Shown here one piece after another: positions 41,692-50,322 of a stretch of 64,000 bases of DNA. Under the pieces are notes generated by a model. That model was not told the origin of the DNA. It saw only the letters and a list, made by a program, of their open reading frames with translations, and searched no databases. The translations under genes were made by a program, and so were the position numbers. This DNA is from an uncultured Clostridia bacterium (GTDB lineage: Bacteria > Bacillota > Clostridia > Oscillospirales > Ruminococcaceae), in contig CANRFM010000004.1 of NCBI GenBank assembly GCA_947629905.1, positions 62,001 through 126,000 of the forward strand. The letters are read 5' to 3'. Positions within the stretch are counted from its first letter, which is position 1; the number at the start of each line of letters is the position of its first letter.

Positions 41692-42057
41692 ATGAACATG
41701 AAAAGATTTAATGTGACCGTAAACGGAAAGGCTTATGATGTTGCAGTGGAGGAGATCGGTGCAGGTGCTCCTGCGCCCGCTCCCGTGGCAGCGGCTCCGG
41801 CGGCTGCGCCTGCACCTGCCCCGGCTGCTCCGGCTGTTGGTGCCGGCGAAAAGGTCAGCGCTCCGATGCCCGGTACAATTTTGGATGTCAAGGTCTCCAA
41901 CGGTGCAAAGGTTGCCAAGGGCGATGTCATCATGGTACTGGAAGCCATGAAAATGGAGAACGATATTGTTTCGCCCGTGGACGGGACGATCACCAGCATT
42001 GTGGTCAAGAAAGGCGACAATGTACAGAGCGGCGACACGCTGGCAACGGTAGGCTGA
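41692..42057 (+). CDS. Biotin carboxyl carrier protein
   Basis: Ala/Pro linker and biotinylation motif VLEAMKMENDI. Confidence 0.93.
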   Translation: MNMKRFNVTVNGKAYDVAVEEIGAGAPAPAPVAAAPAAAPAPAPAAPAVGAGEKVSAPMPGTILDVKVSNGAKVAKGDVIMVLEAMKMENDIVSPVDGTITSIVVKKGDNVQSGDTLATVG

Positions 42058-42082
42058 CAGAACGAAAGGGAGAAACTGCACT

Positions 42083-43495
42083 ATGGCAAAGGTTAAAGTT
42101 ACTGAGACCGTCCTGCGTGATGCGCACCAGTCTTTGCTGGCGACCCGTATGCGCATGGACGAGATGCTGCCCATTTTAGGGAAAATGAATGAAGTGGGCT
42201 TTCATTCCGTGGAGTGCTGGGGCGGTGCGACATTCGATTCCTGTCTGCGTTTCCTGAATGAGGATCCGTGGGAGCGTCTGCGCACGCTGCGCCGTGAGAT
42301 GCCCGATACCCGTCTGCAAATGCTGTTCCGGGGACAGAATATGCTCGGCTACCGCCACTATGCGGACGATGTACTGGAAGAATTTGTACAGAAATCCGTG
42401 GAAAACGGCATTGATGTCATCCGTATTTTCGATGCGCTCAATGACATCCGGAATCTTCAGACGGCGATCAATTCTGCGAAAAAGGCGACCCGTGACGGCA
42501 AGCACCCGGAAGTGCAGGTGGCGATCTCCTACACGACCGGAGAGGTATTCACGACAGAATACTATGTGAACTATGCCAAGAAGATAGAGGCTGCCGGGGC
42601 GGATTCTATCTGCATCAAGGATATGGCTGCACTCCTGACACCGTATAAGACCGAGGAACTGGTCAAGGCGCTCAAAGCCAATGTCAAGCTGCCCATTCAG
42701 CTCCACACGCATTATACTTCCGGTCTGGCTTCTATGTGCCTGCTCAAGGGCATTGAAGCGGGTGTGGATGTCATCGATACGGCAATGTCTCCGCTGGCAC
42801 TGGGTACTTCCCATGCACCGACAGAGTCCATGGTGGCTGCGTTACAGGGAACACCGTATGACACGGGGCTTGATCTGATCTTGCTCAATGAGATCCGTGA
42901 CTATTTCATGGGGCTGCGTAAGAAATACATTGATGAGGGGCTGCTTGACCCGAAGATGCTTGCTGCCGATGCCGGGGCGCTGATCTATCAGGTACCGGGC
43001 GGTATGCTGTCGAACCTGCTCAGTCAGCTCAAACAGGCAGGCAAGGAAGACCTCCTGAACGAGGTGCTTCTGGAAGTGCCGAGAGTCCGCAAGGATGCCG
43101 GTTTCCCGCCGCTGGTAACGCCCTCTTCCCAGATCGTGGGAACACAGGCAGTGTTCAACGTGCTCAACGGGGAACGGTATAAGATGGTCACAAAGGAGTT
43201 CAAGGGCATTGTCCGTGGGGAATACGGGCAGACACCTGTTCCGATCGACCCGGCATTCCGCAAGCAGATCATCGGCGATGAAAAGCCGATCGACTGCCGC
43301 CCGGCAGATCTCCTCGAACCGGAGCTGGAAAAGCTGCGCAAGGAGTGCGCCGAGTGGGCTGAGAGCGAGGAAGATGTACTCAGCTATGCACAGTTCGGGC
43401 AGGTGGCTGTGAAGTTCTTCGAGAACCGCCGCAATGCCAAATTCGGGCTGGACGGCAAGCACGGCGACCCGGAAAAGCAGATCCATCCCGTATGA
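42083..43495 (+). CDS. Oxaloacetate decarboxylase alpha / pyruvate carboxyltransferase (5S-like) subunit
   Basis: VTETVLRDAHQSLLATRMRMDEMLPI, GGATFDSCLRFLNEDPWERLR, DSICIKDMAALLTP; no fused biotinyl domain. Confidence 0.9.
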   Translation: MAKVKVTETVLRDAHQSLLATRMRMDEMLPILGKMNEVGFHSVECWGGATFDSCLRFLNEDPWERLRTLRREMPDTRLQMLFRGQNMLGYRHYADDVLEEFVQKSVENGIDVIRIFDALNDIRNLQTAINSAKKATRDGKHPEVQVAISYTTGEVFTTEYYVNYAKKIEAAGADSICIKDMAALLTPYKTEELVKALKANVKLPIQLHTHYTSGLASMCLLKGIEAGVDVIDTAMSPLALGTSHAPTESMVAALQGTPYDTGLDLILLNEIRDYFMGLRKKYIDEGLLDPKMLAADAGALIYQVPGGMLSNLLSQLKQAGKEDLLNEVLLEVPRVRKDAGFPPLVTPSSQIVGTQAVFNVLNGERYKMVTKEFKGIVRGEYGQTPVPIDPAFRKQIIGDEKPIDCRPADLLEPELEKLRKECAEWAESEEDVLSYAQFGQVAVKFFENRRNAKFGLDGKHGDPEKQIHPV

Positions 43496-43854
43496 GTCTT
43501 GTGAAGCGCATCATACCGCTGTTGCTTGCAGCGGTTCTGGGATTTTGTTTGACAGCTTGCGGCGGCGGAAAGGGTAACAGCGCCGAAGAGGTTGTCGGTA
43601 CTTGGGTGCGCACCCTGTCGGACGGAACGGATACCATTACATTTCATGCCGATATGACCTATGACAAGGTTCTCCGGATCACTTCACAGCCTCCCATGGA
43701 GACAAAGACTTCCGATACTTTTACCTTTGACGGAGATACGATTTGTATTAACTATTCGCAGTATGGGACGGTTTCGGAGTACAAGGTGACGTTTTCCGGC
43801 AACAAAATGCTCTGGGACAACGGCAGTGCAACGTTAGAATATGTCAAGCAATAG
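43492..43854 (+). CDS. Small lipoprotein, unknown function
   Basis: 4-bp overlap with upstream gene; lipobox VLGFCLTACGGG. Confidence 0.75.
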   Translation: MSLVKRIIPLLLAAVLGFCLTACGGGKGNSAEEVVGTWVRTLSDGTDTITFHADMTYDKVLRITSQPPMETKTSDTFTFDGDTICINYSQYGTVSEYKVTFSGNKMLWDNGSATLEYVKQ

Positions 43855-43930
43855 ACCTTTCCGGAGGTCTGGCGGTTTGCCCCTCTGCCCTGCGGCATGG
43901 GGGTAAATTTGATAGAAAGGAGGCATCCCT

Positions 43931-44854
43931 GTGCCGATACGTATCCCTGAAAATTTACCTGCCTATGAGATCTTGGAAAAGGAACATATTTTTGTCATGC
44001 CGCAGTATCGGGCAGAACATCAGGACATTCGCCCGCTGCGGGTACTGATCCTGAACCTGATGCCCAAAAAGATCGAGACGGAAACACAGCTCATGCGCCT
44101 GTTGAGCAACAGTGCTTTACAGGTGGATGTGGAGCTGTTACAGGTGGAGCATATCTCCCATAACACGGCGCAGAGCCATTTGAGTACGTTTTACAAGCAG
44201 TTCCCGGAGGTGAGGAACAGCTATTTTGACGGGATGATCATTACGGGCGCACCGGTAGAACATCTGCTGTTTGAGGAGGTGGACTACTGGGATGAGCTTT
44301 GTGCTATCATGGAGTGGACAAAGCGTCATGTGTACTCGACGATCTATATCTGCTGGGCAGCGCTGGCAGGGCTGAGTTATCATTTCGGCGTGCCGAAATA
44401 TCCGCTGAAGCAGAAATTGTTCGGCGTGTTTCCACACAAGGCGGAATCAGACAACCCGCTGCTGCGGGGGTTTGACGATGTGTTCCTGATGCCGCAGTCC
44501 CGGCATTCGGAGATCCGGCGTGAGGATGTGGAAAAGGCAGAGGGACTGGAGATCCTTGCCTATTCCCCTTTGGCAGGACCTTCCATTGTTGCGGGGAAAA
44601 ACGGACGGCAGTTCTTCCTCACGGGCCATATGGAGTATGAACGGAATACGCTGAAACAGGAATATTACCGGGATCTGGAAAAGGGATTGCCGATCGGTGT
44701 GCCGTTCAACTATTTTCCGGGGGATAATCCGCACTGCGAACCGTCCTTCCTGTGGCGCAGTCATGCGAACCTGATGTATTCCAACTGGCTGAATTACTGC
44801 GTGTATCAGCAGACACCCTTTGATCTGACACAGCTGGAGCATATGGGGTGGTAG
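43931..44854 (+). CDS. metA: Homoserine O-acyltransferase (MetA type), GTG start
   Basis: [61 protein letters not shown]. Confidence 0.95.
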   Translation: MPIRIPENLPAYEILEKEHIFVMPQYRAEHQDIRPLRVLILNLMPKKIETETQLMRLLSNSALQVDVELLQVEHISHNTAQSHLSTFYKQFPEVRNSYFDGMIITGAPVEHLLFEEVDYWDELCAIMEWTKRHVYSTIYICWAALAGLSYHFGVPKYPLKQKLFGVFPHKAESDNPLLRGFDDVFLMPQSRHSEIRREDVEKAEGLEILAYSPLAGPSIVAGKNGRQFFLTGHMEYERNTLKQEYYRDLEKGLPIGVPFNYFPGDNPHCEPSFLWRSHANLMYSNWLNYCVYQQTPFDLTQLEHMGW

Positions 44855-44878
44855 GGGAATGATCTGTATAGTTTTTTG

Positions 44879-44904
44879 GCTCTGAACGCTGTTCAGAGCT
44901 TTTT
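44879..44904. terminator. Bidirectional terminator between convergent genes
   Basis: GCTCTGAAC-GCT-GTTCAGAGC-TTTTTATT. Confidence 0.85.
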
Positions 44905-44905
44905 A

Positions 44906-45769
44906 TTATGCAAGTACCTTGGCGAAAAATGCTTCCGTGGTGTAGTCGGGGCTGCGGTTATACCGGAACAGCCCGAACAGACAATCCGGGTCACGGGTAA
45001 TGTAATTCGGCTTTTCGTAACAAGTGAGCGTGCAGACAAATCCTAATTCCCGCAGTACCGGTACGCTTTCCCGGCAGACAAATCCATACGGGTAGGCAAA
45101 GACGGTCGGGGTCGTTCCGGTCTCGTGAAGCATACGGGTCTGGAGCAAGCCGACATCTTTACGGAGCATATCCGCATAGGCTTCCTCGTCCTCCCCGTAA
45201 CGAATGGAGCAGCCTGCCCGTTCGTCATTGCTGTGCAGGTCATAGGTGTGGCTGCCGATCTCTATCCTGCCGGATGCCTGCAATGTCCGGATGTCCTCCC
45301 ACGTCAGGTAGGAATACCGTTCACTGTGCGGGTCACGGGCAGCGGTCACATCGGTGTAGTACCCCACAACGGAAATGACGGCGCACATATCATACTGTTC
45401 CAGAAGCGGCAGTGCAGCGGACAGATTGTTGTAAAACCCGTCATCAAAGGTCAGCAGGATCGGGTGTTCCGGGAGCGTGCCAGTCCCCTCTGTGTAGGCA
45501 TGGAGCTGCTCGATGCTGACGGTCTCATAGCCGTTTTCCTGTAGGTATTGCAGATCCTGTGCAAATGTTTCGGGGGTGATCTGATAATCGCCGTGCGGCT
45601 GTGGGGAAATGCTGTGATACATCACCACGGGCAGAAAAATGCCCTCCGGCGGTACGTTATCCGTGAACACAGCTTTGCCGACCGCTGCGGAGAGCAGCCA
45701 CAATGCCACAAGCAGGATATCGACAGAAAGCAGAAACCACAGCTTTCTTCCACTGAAACAACGATACAT
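44906..45769 (-). CDS. Polysaccharide deacetylase family protein
   Basis: NodB-like LPVVMYHSISP, PILLTFDDGFYNN, IGSHTYDLHS; start trimmed to 45769 after AAAGGAG. Confidence 0.88.
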   Translation of the reverse strand: MYRCFSGRKLWFLLSVDILLVALWLLSAAVGKAVFTDNVPPEGIFLPVVMYHSISPQPHGDYQITPETFAQDLQYLQENGYETVSIEQLHAYTEGTGTLPEHPILLTFDDGFYNNLSAALPLLEQYDMCAVISVVGYYTDVTAARDPHSERYSYLTWEDIRTLQASGRIEIGSHTYDLHSNDERAGCSIRYGEDEEAYADMLRKDVGLLQTRMLHETGTTPTVFAYPYGFVCRESVPVLRELGFVCTLTCYEKPNYITRDPDCLFGLFRYNRSPDYTTEAFFAKVLA

Positions 45770-45909
45770 GACCATTTCTCCTTTCCGGCAGAGGACTGTA
45801 GCAGTATATGCGGCAAACTGCCCCGGCTTGCCTGTCCGTCCGGAAAAGGTATATTTGTCCCGCTTTCCGCATAAAGTAATGGAGAAAAGACCATACTGGA
45901 GGTGAGGGA

Positions 45910-46977
45910 ATGCGGCAGAGCAAGCGAAAGGCAGCGGCGGCAATTCTGCTGACAGTGACGGCGGTGCTGATACCGCTGATCCCGGCAAGGGCAGAGCGTC
46001 GGGCATTTCCGGTGCAGGAAGAGCCGGAATTTCATCTTTCGCACGGGTTCGGGGATGTGTTTGAGGCGGAGACGATGCCGTTTCTTCCCGAACCGACAGA
46101 ACCGCCTGTGCCCATTCCGGTGCAGGGTGAAGCAGCAGACCCCGGTCCGAAGCCCTACCCGGAGACGTGGGAACTCAATGGCGGAAGTGTCGTGCCGATG
46201 CAGTATGGGAGATTTGTGGGGGAGCAGTATTTTGATCTGGAGAGAGCCGGGCAGGTGCAGAATGTGACTTCGCTCACGAATGCGGAATTGTATGCCGAAA
46301 GCCTGCAATTGCCGGAATTTTCGATTTCCACGCACGGAGAGCCGCAGGTACTCATCATGCATACGCACACGACAGAGAGCTTTGAGCCGTATGAACGGGA
46401 GAGCTTCGATGCGAATTTCAACTACCGCACGACGGACAGCACGAAGAATATGGTCATGGTCGGGGATGCGATCGCTGCACAGATCGAGGCTGCCGGGATC
46501 GGGGTCATTCATGACTCGACCATACACGACTACCCGTCCTATACGGGTTCGTATGCAAGGAGTGCGGAGACGGTCAAGGCGATTTTAGCCGAATATCCGT
46601 CCATTAAGGTTGTGCTGGATGTGCACCGGGATGCGATCGGGCATGACGGTTCGATCTCACAGCCCACTGTGGAGATCAACGGGAAAAAGGCGTGTCAGGT
46701 CATGATCATTTCGGGGTGTGATGACGGGACGATGGGGATGCCGTCGTATTTGCTGAATTTCCGGCTTGCCTGTCTCTGGCAGCAACAGATGGAGTCGGAT
46801 TATCCGGGGCTGACACGTCCGGTTCTGTTTGATTACCGGAAGTACAATCAGGATCTGACAACGGGCAGCCTGCTGATCGAGGTGGGCACACATGGAAACA
46901 CACTGGAACAGGCAGCCTATGCGGGGGAACTGGTGGGGGCTTCTCTGGCAAGGGCGCTGCTGACCTTAAAGGATTGA
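45910..46977 (+). CDS. spoIIP: Stage II sporulation protein P
   Basis: PQVLIMHTHTTESFEPY, VVLDVHRDAIG, LLIEVGTHGNTLEQAAYAGELV. Confidence 0.93.
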   Translation: MRQSKRKAAAAILLTVTAVLIPLIPARAERRAFPVQEEPEFHLSHGFGDVFEAETMPFLPEPTEPPVPIPVQGEAADPGPKPYPETWELNGGSVVPMQYGRFVGEQYFDLERAGQVQNVTSLTNAELYAESLQLPEFSISTHGEPQVLIMHTHTTESFEPYERESFDANFNYRTTDSTKNMVMVGDAIAAQIEAAGIGVIHDSTIHDYPSYTGSYARSAETVKAILAEYPSIKVVLDVHRDAIGHDGSISQPTVEINGKKACQVMIISGCDDGTMGMPSYLLNFRLACLWQQQMESDYPGLTRPVLFDYRKYNQDLTTGSLLIEVGTHGNTLEQAAYAGELVGASLARALLTLKD

Positions 46978-46978
46978 G

Positions 46979-47281
46979 ATGATGAAACGAAAATGGCAGC
47001 GATTCTGTACGGGACTTGCTTTGCACCTGATCCTCAGCTTTGTGCTGCTTGGCGCAGTGCGGGTCTATCAGCAGGGCTATAACCGCACACACCGGGAACA
47101 GCTTCAGATGGCAAGTGTCACCGTAGAGGGCAGCCGTGCTGAAATTCAGGTGCTGAAACACAGCTATGCGGTTTCCCTGCACTGGCTGGCGGAGGGCAGT
47201 CCGCTGTACTATGCGGCATACTGCCTGACGGATGAAGCTTTGCATTGTTGGGTATTTCTGTTGGCGGGATTCATAAAATAG
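46979..47281 (+). CDS. Hypothetical membrane protein downstream of spoIIP
   Basis: Tight coupling to spoIIP, TM segments at both ends. Confidence 0.6.
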   Translation: MMKRKWQRFCTGLALHLILSFVLLGAVRVYQQGYNRTHREQLQMASVTVEGSRAEIQVLKHSYAVSLHWLAEGSPLYYAAYCLTDEALHCWVFLLAGFIK

Positions 47282-47317
47282 ACATAGTAAGTTCACGGAA
47301 TGTTTCAGATTTTTCTA

Positions 47318-47346
47318 TTGCAAAATGGGTGAAATTCTGGTATAAT
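47318..47346 (+). promoter_or_regulatory. Promoter of tRNA-Arg
   Basis: TTGCAA-N17-TATAAT with TGG before the -10. Confidence 0.75.
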
Positions 47347-47382
47347 AGTAACAGTGCCGCTGAATGGCGGTGCTGTGTTGTT

Positions 47383-47456
47383 GTGCCTGTAGTTTAGTTG
47401 GATAAAACAGAGGACTCCGACTCCTCAGAGCGCAGGTTCGAGTCCTGTCAGGCACA
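47383..47456 (+). tRNA. tRNA-Arg, anticodon CCG, no encoded CCA
   Basis: GTGCCTG/CAGGCAC acceptor, GAGGA-CTCCGAC-TCCTC anticodon arm, GCAGG-TTCGAGT-CCTGT T arm. Confidence 0.93.
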
Positions 47457-47480
47457 TTAAGCATTTATAGATGCAGAGAC

Positions 47481-47514
47481 AGCCCGGAAAGGTATTTGCT
47501 TTCCGGGCTTTTTC
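47481..47514 (+). terminator. Terminator of tRNA-Arg
   Basis: AGCCCGGAAAG-GTATTTG-CTTTCCGGGCT-TTTTCG. Confidence 0.85.
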
Positions 47515-47536
47515 GTGTGTTCTGTGGCTATCCGTG

Positions 47537-49447
47537 TCAGGTTGGATCGGTTTCTTCCAGTTCACACAGTTCCGCAAAGCAGTCCTCAGAGCGCTGACGG
47601 GCTGCTTCCAGTTCACTGCATAGGGTTTCCAGTTTCTGGTAGTCACTGCCGGCTTGCTGCACGGCGGATTCCAGATCTGCGATTTTCTGCTCTAAATTTT
47701 CGATTTCCTGTTCGAGAGAGCGCATTTTCAGGCGCTTTTGTGTGTCGGCGCTGCGCTGTGCCTTGGTGCGGCGGGCGGCGACGGGCTTTTCTTTTTCCGC
47801 TTTCGGAGCGGGCTTTGCCGGGAGCTGTTCCGCCATGGCAGCTTGCCGCATTTCCAGATATTTCCCGAATCCGTAGGGGTGCAGCACTGCCCCCGCCGGG
47901 GTCAGTTCGAGCAGGCACGTTGCAAGCCTGTCCAGAAAATAGCGGTCATGCGACACGAAGATCAACGTCCCCGTGTATGCGGAAAGCGCCTCTTCCAGCA
48001 CTTCTTTCATGGCAATGTCCAGATGGTTGGTCGGCTCGTCCAGAAGCAGGATATTCCCGTGTTCGAGCATCAGGAGTGCCATGCAGACCCTTGCCCGTTC
48101 ACCGCCGCTAAGGGCGGAAATCGGCTTGAATACGTCCTCTCCGGTAATGCGCACCTGTCCGAGCAGGCTGCGCAGTTCCACATCGAGCATTGCCGGGAAA
48201 CGGTCGTGCAGCTCGTCCATGACGGTGTTGAGGGGGTTCAGGTTGGTGGCTTCCTGATCGAAATAGGCGGTGCGGACATTCTTCCCCCAACGTATTTTCC
48301 CCTTGTGGGGGAGCATTCCAAGCAGCTCTTTGAGCAGCGTAGATTTGCCGATGCCGTTCTGTCCGATGATGCCGAGGCGTTCTCCCCGCCGGAGCAGAAA
48401 GTTCACCGCCGGGAGCAGTTCTTTCCGGGCTGCGCCCTCACCGACCGAAATGTCTACCCCCTGCACATCGAGTACTTCCAAAGGCGGTTCTGTTTCATAA
48501 GTAAAAGAGAGGGCTGCCCGCTTTTCATAGGTAACGGGCTTTTCGATGCGCTCCATTTTGTCAAGCTGTTTCTGGCGGCTTTTGGCGCTTTTGGAGGTGG
48601 ATGCCCTTGCCATGTTGCGGGCAACGTAGTCCTCTAATCTGGCAATTTCCTTTTGCTGGAGGGCGTATTCCTTTTCCTGCCGTTCCAGTGCGGCTTTTTT
48701 CTGGACGACATAGGACTTGAAATTGCCCCGGTAGCGTGTCAGCCGTCCGTGTTCGATCTCGCACACACTGGTACAGAGTTTCTGGAGAAAATACCGGTCA
48801 TGTGAAACGAGCAGCAATGCCCCACGGGTATCCTGCAAATAGTTCTCCAGCCATTGAATGGTATCAAAATCCAGATGGTTGGTCGGTTCGTCTAAAATCA
48901 GCAGATTCGGGGCTTCGAGCAGGAGCTTTGCAAGCGCAAGGCGGGTCTTTTCGCCGCCGCTGAAAGAGCTGACAACACGGTGATGCGTTTCTGCCGGGAA
49001 ACCCATACCGTGCAGGACGGTGCGTATTTTCACATCGATCAAATACCCGTCATTCAGCGTGAACCATGCGGAAAGCTGGTCATACTCCGCTGCGCAGCTC
49101 ATGTCGTGCTGCATACGGGCTTCGAGTTCCTGCATCCGCTTCTGTGCATCCAGTAAAAGCGCAAACACGGAGCGCATTTCCTCCCACACGGTCAGGCTGC
49201 TGTCCAGTGCAGCGGATTGTGCCAGATAGCCGACAGAGGTCTTGGCTGCCCGTGTGATGCTGCCGTCTCCCTCTGTTACATGATCGGGCAGGATCTCACC
49301 GACCAGAATTTTCAGGAGCGTTGTTTTCCCGCAGCCGTTTGCACCGATGAGGGCAATACGGTCATTGTCTTCTATTTGCAGGCTGACACCTGTCAGGAGG
49401 GGTTCGCCGTTGTATATTTTATGGATATTGTCTGCTCTGAGCAGCAT
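47537..49447 (-). CDS. ABC-F family ATPase
   Basis: Two ABC domains (GANGCGKTTLLKIL / GQNGIGKSTLLKEL; signature SGGEKTRLALAKLL / SGGERARVCMALLM), no TM, C-terminal coiled coil. Confidence 0.93.
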   Translation of the reverse strand: MLLRADNIHKIYNGEPLLTGVSLQIEDNDRIALIGANGCGKTTLLKILVGEILPDHVTEGDGSITRAAKTSVGYLAQSAALDSSLTVWEEMRSVFALLLDAQKRMQELEARMQHDMSCAAEYDQLSAWFTLNDGYLIDVKIRTVLHGMGFPAETHHRVVSSFSGGEKTRLALAKLLLEAPNLLILDEPTNHLDFDTIQWLENYLQDTRGALLLVSHDRYFLQKLCTSVCEIEHGRLTRYRGNFKSYVVQKKAALERQEKEYALQQKEIARLEDYVARNMARASTSKSAKSRQKQLDKMERIEKPVTYEKRAALSFTYETEPPLEVLDVQGVDISVGEGAARKELLPAVNFLLRRGERLGIIGQNGIGKSTLLKELLGMLPHKGKIRWGKNVRTAYFDQEATNLNPLNTVMDELHDRFPAMLDVELRSLLGQVRITGEDVFKPISALSGGERARVCMALLMLEHGNILLLDEPTNHLDIAMKEVLEEALSAYTGTLIFVSHDRYFLDRLATCLLELTPAGAVLHPYGFGKYLEMRQAAMAEQLPAKPAPKAEKEKPVAARRTKAQRSADTQKRLKMRSLEQEIENLEQKIADLESAVQQAGSDYQKLETLCSELEAARQRSEDCFAELCELEETDPT

Positions 49448-49465
49448 AGGATCACCTCACTATTT

Positions 49466-49494
49466 ATTATAGCAGGAATATGGGAAAATGTCAA
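49466..49494 (-). promoter_or_regulatory. Perfect-consensus promoter of the ABC-F gene (copy A)
   Basis: Reverse strand TTGACA-N17-TATAAT. Confidence 0.8.
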
Positions 49495-49521
49495 CGGTGG
49501 ATGCAGTGCCGGACATCAAAC

Positions 49522-49556
49522 ACAACCCCGCATCACTGGTTTCAGCGGTGCGGGGG
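49522..49556 (-). terminator. Stem-loop downstream of the 49562..49942 gene
   Basis: CCCCGCATCACTG-GTTT-CAGCGGTGCGGGG with one mismatch; reverse strand followed by TTGTGTTT. Confidence 0.55.
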
Positions 49557-49561
49557 ATATT

Positions 49562-49942
49562 TTATTCAAATGCCTCCAATTCGCTGCACAGCGCAGCAAA
49601 ATCCTCATATACAGTGATCGTCTGCAAATAGCGATAATCCAGAATGTATCCGGAAGCACGGTGCCGCAAGAAATCAGAATCCCACAACGGAACTGTAATA
49701 AACCCCTTTTTGTAGCTGTATTTCAGCGGTTCAAACTGATCCATATTCGCACGGAAGTATTTAACTTTTGCCATGCACAGCTTGTTTATGCGGAATAACA
49801 GACCGATCACATCGGTTTTTTCAAAAAATGCATCCTTAAAAATCAGATGTTTGTGGGAATTTTCACGATCAGAATACCATGCATTATTTTCATGTATCAA
49901 ATGATATTTTTCGATCAGCAGCATTTTCTCATCCATTGTCAT
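49562..49942 (-). CDS. Hypothetical protein (126 aa)
   Basis: Own consensus promoter, AGAGAGGAG RBS and downstream hairpin; no family recognised. Confidence 0.65.
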   Translation of the reverse strand: MTMDEKMLLIEKYHLIHENNAWYSDRENSHKHLIFKDAFFEKTDVIGLLFRINKLCMAKVKYFRANMDQFEPLKYSYKKGFITVPLWDSDFLRHRASGYILDYRYLQTITVYEDFAALCSELEAFE

Positions 49943-49958
49943 CGCTCCTCTCTATTTT

Positions 49959-49987
49959 ATTATAACAGGAATATGGGAAAATGTCAA
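49959..49987 (-). promoter_or_regulatory. Perfect-consensus promoter of the hypothetical gene (copy B)
   Basis: Reverse strand TTGACA-N17-TATAAT, near-identical to copy A. Confidence 0.8.
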
Positions 49988-50265
49988 CGGCTTGTCATTC
50001 AGCGAAGGAAAAGCATGGATACATAGCGGCGGAACAGGCGGTTATTTTTTAATCGGCATACTGCTTTCCGCACTGTTTCAAAGATACGTTCCGGCAGAAC
50101 AATTTGCACAGCTGGCGGCAAGTTGCAAAGGGCAAATAGACAGATATATAGTACTCTTCCAAGAATATGAACGGAAGTGTATATTTTTTGTGCAATTTCC
50201 ACAACGGGGGGGGGTAAACTACTTAAAAATCAGTGTTTATTGCATAAAAGTCGGCGCTGTTTTTA

Positions 50266-50294
50266 TTGAAAACATACTTGTTTTATGGTATAAT
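50266..50294 (+). promoter_or_regulatory. Promoter of the LytTR response regulator operon
   Basis: TTGAAA-N17-TATAAT with TGG before the -10. Confidence 0.7.
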
Positions 50295-50322
50295 AAATAA
50301 GAACAGGTTGTGGGGTGATCGT

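Larger units (their letters stand above)
49473..49990. repeat. Direct repeat pair CAGGAATATGGGAAAATGTCAACGG flanking the hypothetical gene
   Basis: 25-bp exact copies at 49473..49497 and 49966..49990, extended imperfectly through the -10. Confidence 0.9.

Noticed and set aside
43855-43930. SAM-type riboswitch upstream of metA
   Set aside because: Intergenic region is too short (76 nt) and shows no SAM-riboswitch signature.
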